Source: a virus
Length of the DNA stretch: 20,465 nucleotides
IMG/VR virus record: IMGVR_UViG_3300035099_000192
Coordinates: 1 to 20,465 of that record
Strand: one strand, 5' to 3'
In this document: in pieces, positions 1 to 7,890 of the stretch
How the letters are laid out: each line of letters opens with the position of its first letter
How positions within the stretch are numbered: position 1 is the stretch's first letter
Made by a program: the position numbers and the translations under genes
The notes under the pieces: model-generated
Database searches by the model: none
Seen by the model: the letters and a program-made list of their open reading frames with translations, nothing else
What the model was told of the DNA's origin: nothing

Positions 1-1
1 A

Positions 2-730
2 GTATCTAAATTATTAAAAGGTATACCTCGTTCACAAGAAGTCAGAAATAAAATTTCATTAGCTAAGATGGGTAAACCTAGCAAATTGAAAGGTAGACAC
101 CATACTGAAGAAGCCATAGCAAAAATAAAGGCTAATCATCATAAAATAATCTATACTGATGAAGTACGCAAGAAATTGTCTTTAGCTAATAAAGGAAAAC
201 ATCCAACTAAAGAAACTTTGCTGAAACGTGGATTAGCTTTGAAAGGTAAAATTCCCTGGAATAAAGGTAAATCAAGTCCAATGAAGGGCAAACACCAATC
301 TGAAGAAGCTATATTAAAGAATAGACTGGCTCATATAGGTTTACAAACAGGAGAAAAACATCCCATGTGGGGTAAACATCGTACAGAAGCAACGAAGAAA
401 AAAATACGGGAGACTAGTATAGGTAAATTCTCAAAAGAGAAACATCCAAATTGGAGAGGAGGACTTTCTTTTGAATCTTATGGAGAGGAATTTTCTTATG
501 CTTTAAAATTAATTATTAGACGAAGGGATAATTTTACTTGCCAGGAATGCGGAAAAACCGAATTTGAATTGAACAGGGATTTAGATATTCATCATATAGA
601 TTATAATAAAAAGGATAATAATCTTAATAATTTAATCAGTTTGTGTCGCTCTTGTCATATGAAAACTAATTTTAAAAGAGAAGATTGGAAAATATTGTTT
701 AAAAATATTATTTGGAGGGAATATGAATAA
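2..730 (+). CDS. NUMOD3-repeat HNH homing endonuclease, 5' end outside window
   Basis: The reading frame is open from the left edge, and the residues before the first ATG (position 68) already form a NUMOD3-like unit (KGIPRSQEVRNKISLA), so the gene most likely begins upstream. About six NUMOD3-type units follow one another (for example GEKHPMWGKHRTEATKKKI). In this family they are small DNA-binding modules. The C-terminal third is an HNH nuclease fold: CQEC zinc pair, DIHHID catalytic histidines, NNLISLC with the HNH asparagine, and the second zinc pair CRSC. Known role of the family: free-standing or intron-borne endonucleases that cut a specific DNA site and spread their own gene. The last 8 bases overlap the next gene, whose Shine-Dalgarno lies inside this one. 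The target site and any intron cannot be seen. Recognition of the family is secure; the start is not. Confidence 0.88.
   Translation, partial: VSKLLKGIPRSQEVRNKISLAKMGKPSKLKGRHHTEEAIAKIKANHHKIIYTDEVRKKLSLANKGKHPTKETLLKRGLALKGKIPWNKGKSSPMKGKHQSEEAILKNRLAHIGLQTGEKHPMWGKHRTEATKKKIRETSIGKFSKEKHPNWRGGLSFESYGEEFSYALKLIIRRRDNFTCQECGKTEFELNRDLDIHHIDYNKKDNNLNNLISLCRSCHMKTNFKREDWKILFKNIIWREYE
714..720 (+). promoter_or_regulatory. Shine-Dalgarno of the glycosyltransferase, inside the HNH gene
   Basis: GGAGGGA lies 4 bases from GGAGG to the ATG at 723 and fixes that start. It is coded within the final codons of the endonuclease, so the two genes are translationally linked. Confidence 0.75.
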
Positions 731-1481
731 CTCTAATTATCCTTTAGGGATGCGTCTAGGATTGGCAATTCCACTTTCATGGAACTATATTCACACATGG
801 ACACATTTAAGTTTATTAAGTATGGATAAACCTGATTTTATCTATTTGGATGCTCCCAGGGGAGGAGATTTAGAAGGCAAACGTGAGGCTCAGATAGAAA
901 AAGGTATGGATAAAGGATGTACTCATTTTTTTATAGGTGACGCAGACATGATGTATCCTCATAGCACTTTAAAAGATTTGGTAAATCTAGTAGAATATAA
1001 GGGAGCAGATTTAGGAAGTGTAATCTGCTATAGAGGTTATGAACCTTATGATCCTATTATTTGGGAAAAGGGAGGACATAAGTTATTAAAACCTTTTGAA
1101 GATTTCCAGTTCGGGGACATAGTAGAAGCGGGAGCTACAGGATGTTCCTGTTTACTGGTGAAAAGGAGGGTCTTTGAGGAGCTACCTAAACCGTGGTTTC
1201 GAGTTTTGGAAGAGGAGAAAACCGTAGATGGTAAAAGAATGTATTACCGTTCAGGTGAAGATTTCTATTTTACCAGTAATGCCGTTAAAGCCGGGTTTAA
1301 ACTCAAAGTGATAACGGAATACGATATTGGTCATATACGTGAGGCAGTGGTCACACGGCACATGTATATGATTTGGAATACGGTTTCAGGATTAACTGGA
1401 GAACAGATGATCCAACTCTTTCTAAAGACAAGAGATCCGAATTGGGTAGTGCGGGAATTAGGCGAAGCAAATAAAGATTAA
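723..1481 (+). CDS. GT-A-type glycosyltransferase
   Basis: A 252-residue protein that resembles phage-encoded glycosyltransferases of the GT-A/GT2-like type. Visible signs are the DxD motif in GDADMMYP (D73, D75), which in this fold binds the metal and sugar nucleotide, a glycine-rich acceptor-side segment EAGATGCSCLLVKR (about 135-148), and an SGED motif (177-180) in the place of the usual catalytic acidic residue. A histidine-containing segment GHIREAV follows near residue 203. No membrane segment is seen, so it should be cytoplasmic. It sits between a homing endonuclease and the tail tube gene, which suggests a late-expressed enzyme that glycosylates a virion protein or alters a host glycan. 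The donor and acceptor are unknown. Family assignment is fairly sure from motifs; substrate is not known. Confidence 0.75.
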   Translation: MNNSNYPLGMRLGLAIPLSWNYIHTWTHLSLLSMDKPDFIYLDAPRGGDLEGKREAQIEKGMDKGCTHFFIGDADMMYPHSTLKDLVNLVEYKGADLGSVICYRGYEPYDPIIWEKGGHKLLKPFEDFQFGDIVEAGATGCSCLLVKRRVFEELPKPWFRVLEEEKTVDGKRMYYRSGEDFYFTSNAVKAGFKLKVITEYDIGHIREAVVTRHMYMIWNTVSGLTGEQMIQLFLKTRDPNWVVRELGEANKD

Positions 1482-1501
1482 ACTATAAGGAGGTTCTTAT
1501 C

Positions 1502-1912
1502 ATGGGAACACCATTAAGTGGAAGATGGGCTTCAGTAAAATTGGGCAACAATCTTGTCGCTAATTTGGGAAGGTGGACGGTAAACTTCACCCTAGATGAG
1601 ATTGACGTTTCGGTGTTCGGAACTGTCTGGAAGAAAAGTATGACAGGTATGCAAGGATGGAAAGGAACATTGGAGGGTTTCTATGATCCTGCGGATACTC
1701 AGCAAAACTCCCTTCAAAGTGATGCGTTGGCAGGAACTAAAATTACAAACATTCGTTTTTATGTAGACAGTTCAAGTTATTGGACACCAAATACATCATC
1801 TGATTCTTTGGCTGGATGTTATATTTCTTCTGTTGATGTCACTCACGATAAAGCAGGAGCAGCAACCGTTACAATGAATGTGTTAGGGTTCGGTGAGTTA
1901 ACGTTCGTATAA
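1502..1912 (+). CDS. Major tail tube protein
   Basis: A 136-residue, almost all-beta protein that should form the stacked hexameric rings of the tail tube. The opening GTPLSGRWASVKLG, the stretch WTVNFTLDEIDVSVFG and the later MTGMQGWKGTLEGFYD match the tube-protein pattern of siphophages, in which the polymerising loop and beta sandwich are followed by a final strand pair (here AATVTMNVLGFGELTFV). Size and position, directly before the chaperone pair and tape measure, support this as strongly as the sequence. An AAGGAGG site 8 bases upstream marks the ATG. There is no Ig-like decoration domain, so this is a minimal tube subunit. Confidence 0.8.
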   Translation: MGTPLSGRWASVKLGNNLVANLGRWTVNFTLDEIDVSVFGTVWKKSMTGMQGWKGTLEGFYDPADTQQNSLQSDALAGTKITNIRFYVDSSSYWTPNTSSDSLAGCYISSVDVTHDKAGAATVTMNVLGFGELTFV

Positions 1913-1926
1913 TCTAAGGAGGGCAC

Positions 1927-2340
1927 ATGAAACTTAAAAAGGTAACTGAGGGAGTTTGGTTCGATTATCCTGAAGAAAAAGGTGTTAGACTTAAAATCAG
2001 GTCTGTACCTTGGAGCAAAGCTCTAGACATACGTTCTTCTGTAAGAAAGAAGATAGTAATGAATATGCCTGATCCCCTCGATCCTACGAAAGTCATTCCT
2101 CAAATCGTAGATGATTACGATGAAGGAATAGTAGGAAAACAATTGTTTTACTACGCTTTGGAGGCTTGGGAGGGTATTGAATTAGAGTCTGCAGCTACAA
2201 CTGATGAGATTAAAGAGGCTATGTTTGATTATGCCCCCATAAGGGAATTCGTAATTGAAAAGGCTTCTGAATTAGCTAAACTTGATGCTAAGATAAAGGA
2301 TGATGAACTAAAAAACTCAGAGACCTCGCAGAGTGGGTGA
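1927..2340 (+). CDS. Tail assembly chaperone, short form (gpG-like)
   Basis: A 137-residue protein in the position of lambda gpG, between tube and tape measure. Short forms of this kind coat the tape measure during tail assembly and are absent from the finished virion. The sequence is mixed alpha/beta with a charged helical C terminus (SELAKLDAKIKDDEL). It has no recognisable catalytic motif, so the call rests on position, size and the two-frame arrangement. Codons 128-130 read CTA AAA AAC, giving the heptamer A_AAA_AAC. The -1 frame is closed by a TGA at 2304-2306 and then stays open to 2630. The start has the Shine-Dalgarno TAAGGAGGGC. The last 4 bases overlap the next reading frame. Confidence 0.75.
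   Translation: MKLKKVTEGVWFDYPEEKGVRLKIRSVPWSKALDIRSSVRKKIVMNMPDPLDPTKVIPQIVDDYDEGIVGKQLFYYALEAWEGIELESAATTDEIKEAMFDYAPIREFVIEKASELAKLDAKIKDDELKNSETSQSG
2310..2316 (+). other. -1 ribosomal frameshift slippery heptamer A_AAA_AAC
   Basis: In the frame of the upstream chaperone the bases read ct[A AAA AAC], the X_XXY_YYZ pattern. The -1 frame has a TGA at 2304-2306, so the switch can only occur between 2307 and the zero-frame stop at 2338-2340, and this heptamer lies in that gap. A -1 shift in the tail chaperone pair is established for lambda G/GT and many other long-tailed phages. The fusion would be 130 + 104 = 234 residues. Confidence 0.8.
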
Positions 2341-2630
2341 AAGATAGACGTAAGACAAAACGTTGGTGCCCAGATTGTCGTGAACATTACAAGCGAAAGT
2401 CCCTTGAACAGGGACTTTCGCTCAGCCCTCATTGCGAGGTTTGTTGGCCAGGGATAACAGATGCAAATATTGAAGCTTGGATGGTATTTATGTCAGCTTC
2501 TAAAGATCCATGGGGAATTAATCCTATGGGTATATGGGCAGTAATGCAAGCATTTGATATTGAAAATCAAAAAGATTGTATGGAAAAAGTGTTATTTTTG
2601 GCGAGCGAATCTCAAGATGAATCTAAATAA
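2316..2630 (+). CDS. Tail assembly chaperone, -1 frame extension (gpT-like) with zinc motif
   Basis: This frame is probably made only as the C-terminal part of a 234-residue fusion, continuing from the slippery heptamer with LRDLAEWVKDRRKTKRW. Read as a free gene it would begin at a GTG (2337) with no good Shine-Dalgarno, which favours frameshifting. The T-like part has two cysteine pairs, CPDC and CEVC, 18 residues apart, a probable zinc ribbon, followed by a hydrophobic stretch WMVFMSASKDPWGINPMGIW. In lambda the longer fusion recruits the tape measure while the short form coats it; the same division of work is inferred here. The gene ends 10 bases before the tape measure start. Confidence 0.7.
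   Translation, partial: LRDLAEWVKDRRKTKRWCPDCREHYKRKSLEQGLSLSPHCEVCWPGITDANIEAWMVFMSASKDPWGINPMGIWAVMQAFDIENQKDCMEKVLFLASESQDESK
2321..2442 (+). promoter_or_regulatory. Possible frameshift-stimulating RNA stem
   Basis: Bases 2321-2330 (AGACCTCGCA) can pair with 2433-2442 (TGCGAGGTTT): ten pairs including one G-U, eight of them contiguous Watson-Crick (2323-2330 with 2433-2440). The 5' arm begins 4 bases after the heptamer, the spacing usual for stimulators. The enclosed loop of about 100 bases contains the perfect hairpin at 2392-2422. No folding energy was computed; the role is inference. Confidence 0.4.
2392..2422 (+). repeat. Perfect 13-bp inverted repeat (hairpin) inside the chaperone extension
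   Basis: AGCGAAAGTCCCT, loop TGAAC, AGGGACTTTCGCT. All 13 pairs match. It encodes the linker between the two CxxC pairs. No T-run follows, so it is not an ordinary intrinsic terminator. It lies within the span closed by the possible 2321-2330/2433-2442 stem. Confidence 0.8.
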
Positions 2631-2640
2631 GGTTTAAATA

Positions 2641-5600
2641 ATGGCTTTAAAAGATGAATTAGAAACTATTATACGAGTTCATACAGAAGGTTTTGAAAGA
2701 ACCAAAGCGGAAATTAAATCCACCCAACAAAGTTTAGATAGTTTGCATGGCAAGACTGTTCCCATAAATATTGTACAAACAGGAAAATATCCTATTGGAG
2801 TGGGTACAAGATTTGGTTCTGCAGGCAGGGCGACTTATGATTTAGTTCAACAAATTACTGCTGAAGAACAACGGGTTCTTGAAATGATTCGCCCGAGCAA
2901 GGCTCAAATTGCAAGTCAATTAAGTGCTCCGATACTTGCAGGCACTCCAACAATTCTACGAAAAGGTGCGCCTGGTCTAATAGCTCCTATGATAGCCGAA
3001 ATGGAGCAAGCAGAAAAAGCTATGACTAATTTTTCTAATGTAGTAAATTCTGGTTTTATGCAATCGGCTACTGCTATGGAACAATTTAGTAAAAATGTTA
3101 CCGCTAGTACAGAAACTATAGGTCAATTAGAACAAAAGGCTTCTGCGGCAGCTGCTGCAGCTATGGGTATTGGGCTACCTCCAACTACTATAGGTCAATT
3201 AGCTTCAGCATCTCAAGCAGCCAAGCAAGTAAGTAATAATATGACAAATATATCTACTAGCGCTACTGTAGCAGCTTCTTCATTTGAAACGATAAATAAG
3301 AAATTCGCTACTAATATGATTAGGAAAGAATTGACAGGACTCCAAAGACAGCTCGTATTAACAGGAGATGTTACTGGAGATATTGGCAATAAAATTGCTT
3401 CACTCAGAACTAGATTTATAGATTTGGGTTTGGGAGGTTCTAAAAGTTTTGATGCATTAATTGAAAAATCTCAAAAATTGGGTAAAAATGCAACTTTTCT
3501 TCATCGTACATTTGAACGTATGGGTCGTACAATAGTGGCTTTCTTTGGGGTAACAGCTATATTTGGAGGGGCAGGTCTGTTTGTAAGAGCTATTGCTGAA
3601 GGAATTAAATTTAATGAAACATTAGAAAGAGCTAAGTTAGGAATAGCTTCAATTTTAACATCTCAAGGAGAATTTACAGATGCTACAAATAGATCAGTTC
3701 AAGGTTACACCAAACTAATTGCAGCTCAACAACTATCGGGTAATGTAATTAGACAATTACAAAAAGATAATCTTGAAACTATGGCTACTCTCGAACAATT
3801 AGTTACGGCATATCAACAAGCTGCAGCTTTTGGCTTATCTAAAGGATATAGTCCTGAACAAATTAGACAATATACTGTAGCTATGGTGCAGGCAGGTGGA
3901 GCTATTGGTATTCAATTGGATAGAATGGCTGAAGAAGTTCGTTCTTTAATGACAGGTGTGATTAGACCTGGGCAATCTTTAATAGCAGGGGTATTGGGTA
4001 TTACATCTGCAGATTATCAAAAATATAAAAGCGATGCCGCAGGTTGGTTTAATTTTATTATGGATAAACTTGAGGCTTTTAGAGAAGCAGGAGTAGAAAG
4101 TCAAAAAACATTTGCTGGTTTAATCTCAAATTTAAAAGATGCTTTTTCTATTGCTCTTGGAGAAGGTCTCGAACCTTTCTTCGAATATGCAAAGTCTGAG
4201 ATGTTTGGTTTGCAGAGAAATTTGGTTAGATGGAATGATGTTACTAAAAAGATGGAAGTTAATCCTAACTTTATTGAAGGTATGAAGGAAGTAAATAATC
4301 AATTAATAGGTACAATCGAATTAATAAAAGATTTATGTAGATTAATAGCAAATATACCAGGAATGGATTTCCTTTCAATAACATTAGGAGCTGTAAGTTC
4401 AATTTTAGCTTATGTCATAAAAAAATCTGCTGACGCTGAAGAAGAACTTAATAATCTTATTACTAAGGGACAGATGTTGAAAAAAGAACAGTGGGCCGGA
4501 GCTCCTCCTTTACGTGAGCCTTATAAAATAGATTTACCTAGATGGTTAAAAGAATTAAATGTAAAGATTATGGGTTATTTGGATCCACAAGCGGCAAAAG
4601 AATTTGACGAATTTATGTCCGATTTGCAAAAAAAGGGACAATTACGTATTACTCCTGTATTGGATACTTCTGCTATAAATAAAGATCAATTTATAAACAC
4701 TTTGTTGGAACAATTAGATATAAGTTCCAATCTTAAAGACATAACCGAAGAACAAGTTAAAGCTATTTATGAAGGTTTATCAAGTGGACAAAAAAAAGAA
4801 ATTGAAAAACTTTCTAATGTTTTTGTTACAGAACAAAAACGATTAGCTGAACAAGACATCTCCACTAAACCAGGAGGAATGTTTAGTACCAAAAGTATAG
4901 ATGAATACACTAAAAAATTAAATACTCTTCGAGATTCAATGTTAGCTTGGTTAGGGTTACTGCAATACAAAATAACTTCAAAACCTACAGAAGCTAAAGA
5001 ATCAGAAATAAATAAACAACAAGCAGCTATTGATAAACTTATTATAGCTACAGGACATCTTAGTGAAGAGAATAAAAAAGATGTCGAAGAATTATTAAAA
5101 AAACCAGAACTTTTAGAAAAATTTAATCAATTACTCTTATCCCAAAAAGTATCAATAATTGATATAATTCAAAGTAACAAAGACTTATTAGATATAGGAG
5201 ATCAAACTCTTGCTCAAAAGATAAAAGAGTTAGAGTTAATCCGAGTGAAGCAAATTCTTAGCGATTCTGAATTACAGAACCAAAATGAAATTTTAAAAGT
5301 ATGGGAAAATATAGATGAGCAACTGGGATTAACAAAACTCAAAGCTGAAAGCACTGCAAAAATATTTGAAAATATGGCAAATATGCAAGCCCCCAAATTT
5401 GATAGACCTAAAGGATTATCTAATCTCGAATTTATTGATCAAAAATTAAAATCAATTAAACAAAATACAAATACTGAAACTGAAGTAACAAAATCAGAAC
5501 GGGCTGTGGATGATCTTCGTAGTAAGTATGCTGATATGACTGGAGATATAGAGGAGCAGATTCGACTTTTGTATAAATCACTTGAAACGGATAATATAAA

Positions 5601-7167
5601 ATTACAGATTTATACCGATTTGGTAAACAAACAAAATCAACTGGCACTTTTGCAAGAAATGGTTGCTAAAGCAGGACCTACTGCATCTCCAGAAGAAAAA
5701 GCAATTACTGCTGAAATGACCAAAAGAATTGAACTTCTTGAAGATGAAGTTCAAAAATTACAAAAATTATCTGATCAATTCGATAAGACAGCAAAAGATG
5801 TTGTGGATTTTGAAGCGGCTCAAAAAAGGGCTTCAGAAGCATCGAATATAGCCGATTTGAATTATCAACTCCAACAATTAGTTGGAAGTTGGGAAGATGT
5901 GAAAAATGCCGAAATAGAGGCAGTAAAAGTTAAAGCTGAAATAGATAAACTAGGTAAAGATGAGAAACAAAAAAAACTTATAGATCAAATTACAGCTGCT
6001 AATGTATCCTACTTACAAGCTCAAAAGGACCTTAATTTTCAAATTCTTGCCGAACATGGATTAATTCAAACATCTCTCAAATTTAATCAAGAACTAGCAG
6101 ATCAATATGAAAATCTTATACCTAATGCGATAAGTACGACCACCGATGCCTTCCAAGCCTTTCTTGAGGATTTACAGAAAGGCACTGAAAAACCTTTTAC
6201 AAAATTATTAGATAATCTTCGTACAGGTTTAAATCAAATTTTTACTGATATATTTAAAACAAAAATTAAGCAAGTTGTTATTGATGTGGCTAAAGGTGGA
6301 AACATATTTGAAGCTATTATGGGTAAAAATAAAAATTTATTAGATATATTTGGATTGGGTCAAAAAGGAATTAATGAAGTCAAATTGGAAGGAGGATGTG
6401 TTCCTGTTGTTGTAAAAAATTGGAAGACAGAAGTAGGAGCAACTACTTCCTTTGGTGTAGGAGGGGCATGGGGAAGGACAACGGAATATCCTGACATTAT
6501 TGGGAAACTTCTTGAAGAAGCTAATTTACATCGGATGACAACTAACTGGAAGTATCCTTCAGGAACAAAATCTCCATTAGGAAATATGGAAGGAATAAGT
6601 GGAATTACTGGAGAAATGGGTAATATTGCAAGCAATATTCCAGGTGGAGGAGGAGTAGGAAACATATTAGGTAATATCTCAAATATTTTTGGGTCTTTTG
6701 CTAGTATAGCTAAAATATTGCCAGAATTGTCAAAATTTTGGTCTTGGTTAACAGGGCTGTTTGGGTTGATTGCGTTTCATGAGGGAGGAGAAATAAGACT
6801 TCATAAAGGAGGAGTGGGAAAACTCCGTCCTGGAGAAGTTTTGAGGATTCTTGAAGTTGGAGAAATAGTAACTAGAAAAGAATCAGTAAACTCAGAAACA
6901 AAACCTATGCTTGATTATATAAATGCTTACGGAAAAGTTCCATATCGTCCTGATAATTTTCGTATGCACAATGGAGGAAGTACTTCACTTGCATTCAAAC
7001 CAGATACTGCTGGGGTGCGAGCTTCAATAAAAGGAACAATTCCACAAAAACCAGCAGTAGTAAATGTAACATTGAATATAGCTACTCCTGATGCTTCATC
7101 TTTTAGGCGTTCTGAAAGGCAGATAAGAGATGAAGTAATGAGAGGAATAAAAGAAGGGATTCGTTAA
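2641..7167 (+). CDS. Tail tape measure protein
   Basis: By far the longest gene, 1508 residues, directly after the chaperone pair, as expected for the tape measure that sets tail length and later leaves through the tube. At about 0.15 nm per residue (the lambda rule) it predicts a tail near 225 nm. The sequence is mostly helical with long Gln/Glu/Lys/Leu-rich coiled-coil stretches (about 90-290 and 700-1230). Hydrophobic segments near residues 297-323 (TIVAFFGVTAIFGGAGLFV), 574-592 (FLSITLGAVSSILAYVI) and 1365-1381 (WSWLTGLFGLIAF) could insert in membranes during ejection. The C-terminal FHEGGEI...LHKGG...LRPGEV...VGEIVTRKES is the Gly-rich beta segment typical of tape measure ends. No peptidase or transglycosylase motif was recognised. 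The Shine-Dalgarno is weak (TAAGG, 8 bases before ATG). Confidence 0.92.
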   Translation: MALKDELETIIRVHTEGFERTKAEIKSTQQSLDSLHGKTVPINIVQTGKYPIGVGTRFGSAGRATYDLVQQITAEEQRVLEMIRPSKAQIASQLSAPILAGTPTILRKGAPGLIAPMIAEMEQAEKAMTNFSNVVNSGFMQSATAMEQFSKNVTASTETIGQLEQKASAAAAAAMGIGLPPTTIGQLASASQAAKQVSNNMTNISTSATVAASSFETINKKFATNMIRKELTGLQRQLVLTGDVTGDIGNKIASLRTRFIDLGLGGSKSFDALIEKSQKLGKNATFLHRTFERMGRTIVAFFGVTAIFGGAGLFVRAIAEGIKFNETLERAKLGIASILTSQGEFTDATNRSVQGYTKLIAAQQLSGNVIRQLQKDNLETMATLEQLVTAYQQAAAFGLSKGYSPEQIRQYTVAMVQAGGAIGIQLDRMAEEVRSLMTGVIRPGQSLIAGVLGITSADYQKYKSDAAGWFNFIMDKLEAFREAGVESQKTFAGLISNLKDAFSIALGEGLEPFFEYAKSEMFGLQRNLVRWNDVTKKMEVNPNFIEGMKEVNNQLIGTIELIKDLCRLIANIPGMDFLSITLGAVSSILAYVIKKSADAEEELNNLITKGQMLKKEQWAGAPPLREPYKIDLPRWLKELNVKIMGYLDPQAAKEFDEFMSDLQKKGQLRITPVLDTSAINKDQFINTLLEQLDISSNLKDITEEQVKAIYEGLSSGQKKEIEKLSNVFVTEQKRLAEQDISTKPGGMFSTKSIDEYTKKLNTLRDSMLAWLGLLQYKITSKPTEAKESEINKQQAAIDKLIIATGHLSEENKKDVEELLKKPELLEKFNQLLLSQKVSIIDIIQSNKDLLDIGDQTLAQKIKELELIRVKQILSDSELQNQNEILKVWENIDEQLGLTKLKAESTAKIFENMANMQAPKFDRPKGLSNLEFIDQKLKSIKQNTNTETEVTKSERAVDDLRSKYADMTGDIEEQIRLLYKSLETDNIKLQIYTDLVNKQNQLALLQEMVAKAGPTASPEEKAITAEMTKRIELLEDEVQKLQKLSDQFDKTAKDVVDFEAAQKRASEASNIADLNYQLQQLVGSWEDVKNAEIEAVKVKAEIDKLGKDEKQKKLIDQITAANVSYLQAQKDLNFQILAEHGLIQTSLKFNQELADQYENLIPNAISTTTDAFQAFLEDLQKGTEKPFTKLLDNLRTGLNQIFTDIFKTKIKQVVIDVAKGGNIFEAIMGKNKNLLDIFGLGQKGINEVKLEGGCVPVVVKNWKTEVGATTSFGVGGAWGRTTEYPDIIGKLLEEANLHRMTTNWKYPSGTKSPLGNMEGISGITGEMGNIASNIPGGGGVGNILGNISNIFGSFASIAKILPELSKFWSWLTGLFGLIAFHEGGEIRLHKGGVGKLRPGEVLRILEVGEIVTRKESVNSETKPMLDYINAYGKVPYRPDNFRMHNGGSTSLAFKPDTAGVRASIKGTIPQKPAVVNVTLNIATPDASSFRRSERQIRDEVMRGIKEGIR

Positions 7168-7176
7168 GGAGAACCA

Positions 7177-7839
7177 ATGTCTTTTCATGAAGTCCGATTT
7201 CCAACAGATATTTCATATGGTAGTAAAGGTGGTCCAGAATTCAATACCAATATTGTAGAAACTGCAAGTGGATATGAACAACGAAATGCCTACTGGACAT
7301 ATGCAAGACATAAATATGATGTTGCTTATGGAATTAAACTTGCTTCTCAGCTTACTGCACTGATAAAATTCTTTAATGCAAGAAGAGGAAGAGCTTATGG
7401 TTTTCGTTATAAGGATTGGGCAGATTATCGGACATTAGGAGGATCGGGAGTTGTAAATGGTTATGGAATCGCTATAGATCCTAATGATCCTGATGAAAAA
7501 CACTATCAGGTATATAAACGTTATACTGATACTGGTGCAACTTATGACAGAATACTAAGAAAGATTGTAGATAATTCCTGGATTGTGTATATTGGTCCCA
7601 ATCCCATAACCATAACAAAGGATAACAACGATCCCCCAGCAGGGAATACAATAAATACAAACACAGGAATAATCACTTTTGCTAATCATCCTTCTGGTGA
7701 AGTAACAATTACTTGTGAATTTGATGTTCCAGTTCGTTTTGATGTGGATTATCTTCCTGTAATATTAGAAAACTGGAATCCAGAAACAGATAATTTCGTT
7801 GGGCAGCTCTCTGTACCATTGATAGAGATAAAATGCTAA
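7177..7839 (+). CDS. DUF2460 distal tail protein (RcGTA gp12-like)
   Basis: A 220-residue protein whose first 90 residues match DUF2460/TIGR02217 very closely: FHEVRFPTDISYGSKGGPEF, SGYEQRNAYWTYARHKYDV, and FFNARRGRAYGFRYKDWADY. The end, VPVRFDVDYLPVILENW...VPLIEIKC, also fits. In the Rhodobacter gene transfer agent the homologue is the distal tail protein that joins tube to hub. The Shine-Dalgarno AAGGAG overlaps the tape measure stop codon, so the two are coupled. Length is usual for the family. Confidence 0.9.
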   Translation: MSFHEVRFPTDISYGSKGGPEFNTNIVETASGYEQRNAYWTYARHKYDVAYGIKLASQLTALIKFFNARRGRAYGFRYKDWADYRTLGGSGVVNGYGIAIDPNDPDEKHYQVYKRYTDTGATYDRILRKIVDNSWIVYIGPNPITITKDNNDPPAGNTINTNTGIITFANHPSGEVTITCEFDVPVRFDVDYLPVILENWNPETDNFVGQLSVPLIEIKC

Positions 7840-7890
7840 TAGATAATGAAAATAGAAACAAAAGTTTGTGTAATTGAATAGAAGGTATTT

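Noticed and set aside
2337-2630. An independent gene starting at the GTG
   Set aside because: No good ribosome site precedes the GTG, while a slippery heptamer sits in the only window where the -1 frame can be entered; a frameshift product explains it better.
6360-6665. Minus-strand frame of about 100 codons inside the tape measure
   Set aside because: It is proline-rich only because it is antisense to Gly-rich tape measure codons; it has no ribosome site or family resemblance.
7846-7881. Tiny ATG frame between the DUF2460 and DUF2163 genes
   Set aside because: Eleven codons with no Shine-Dalgarno.
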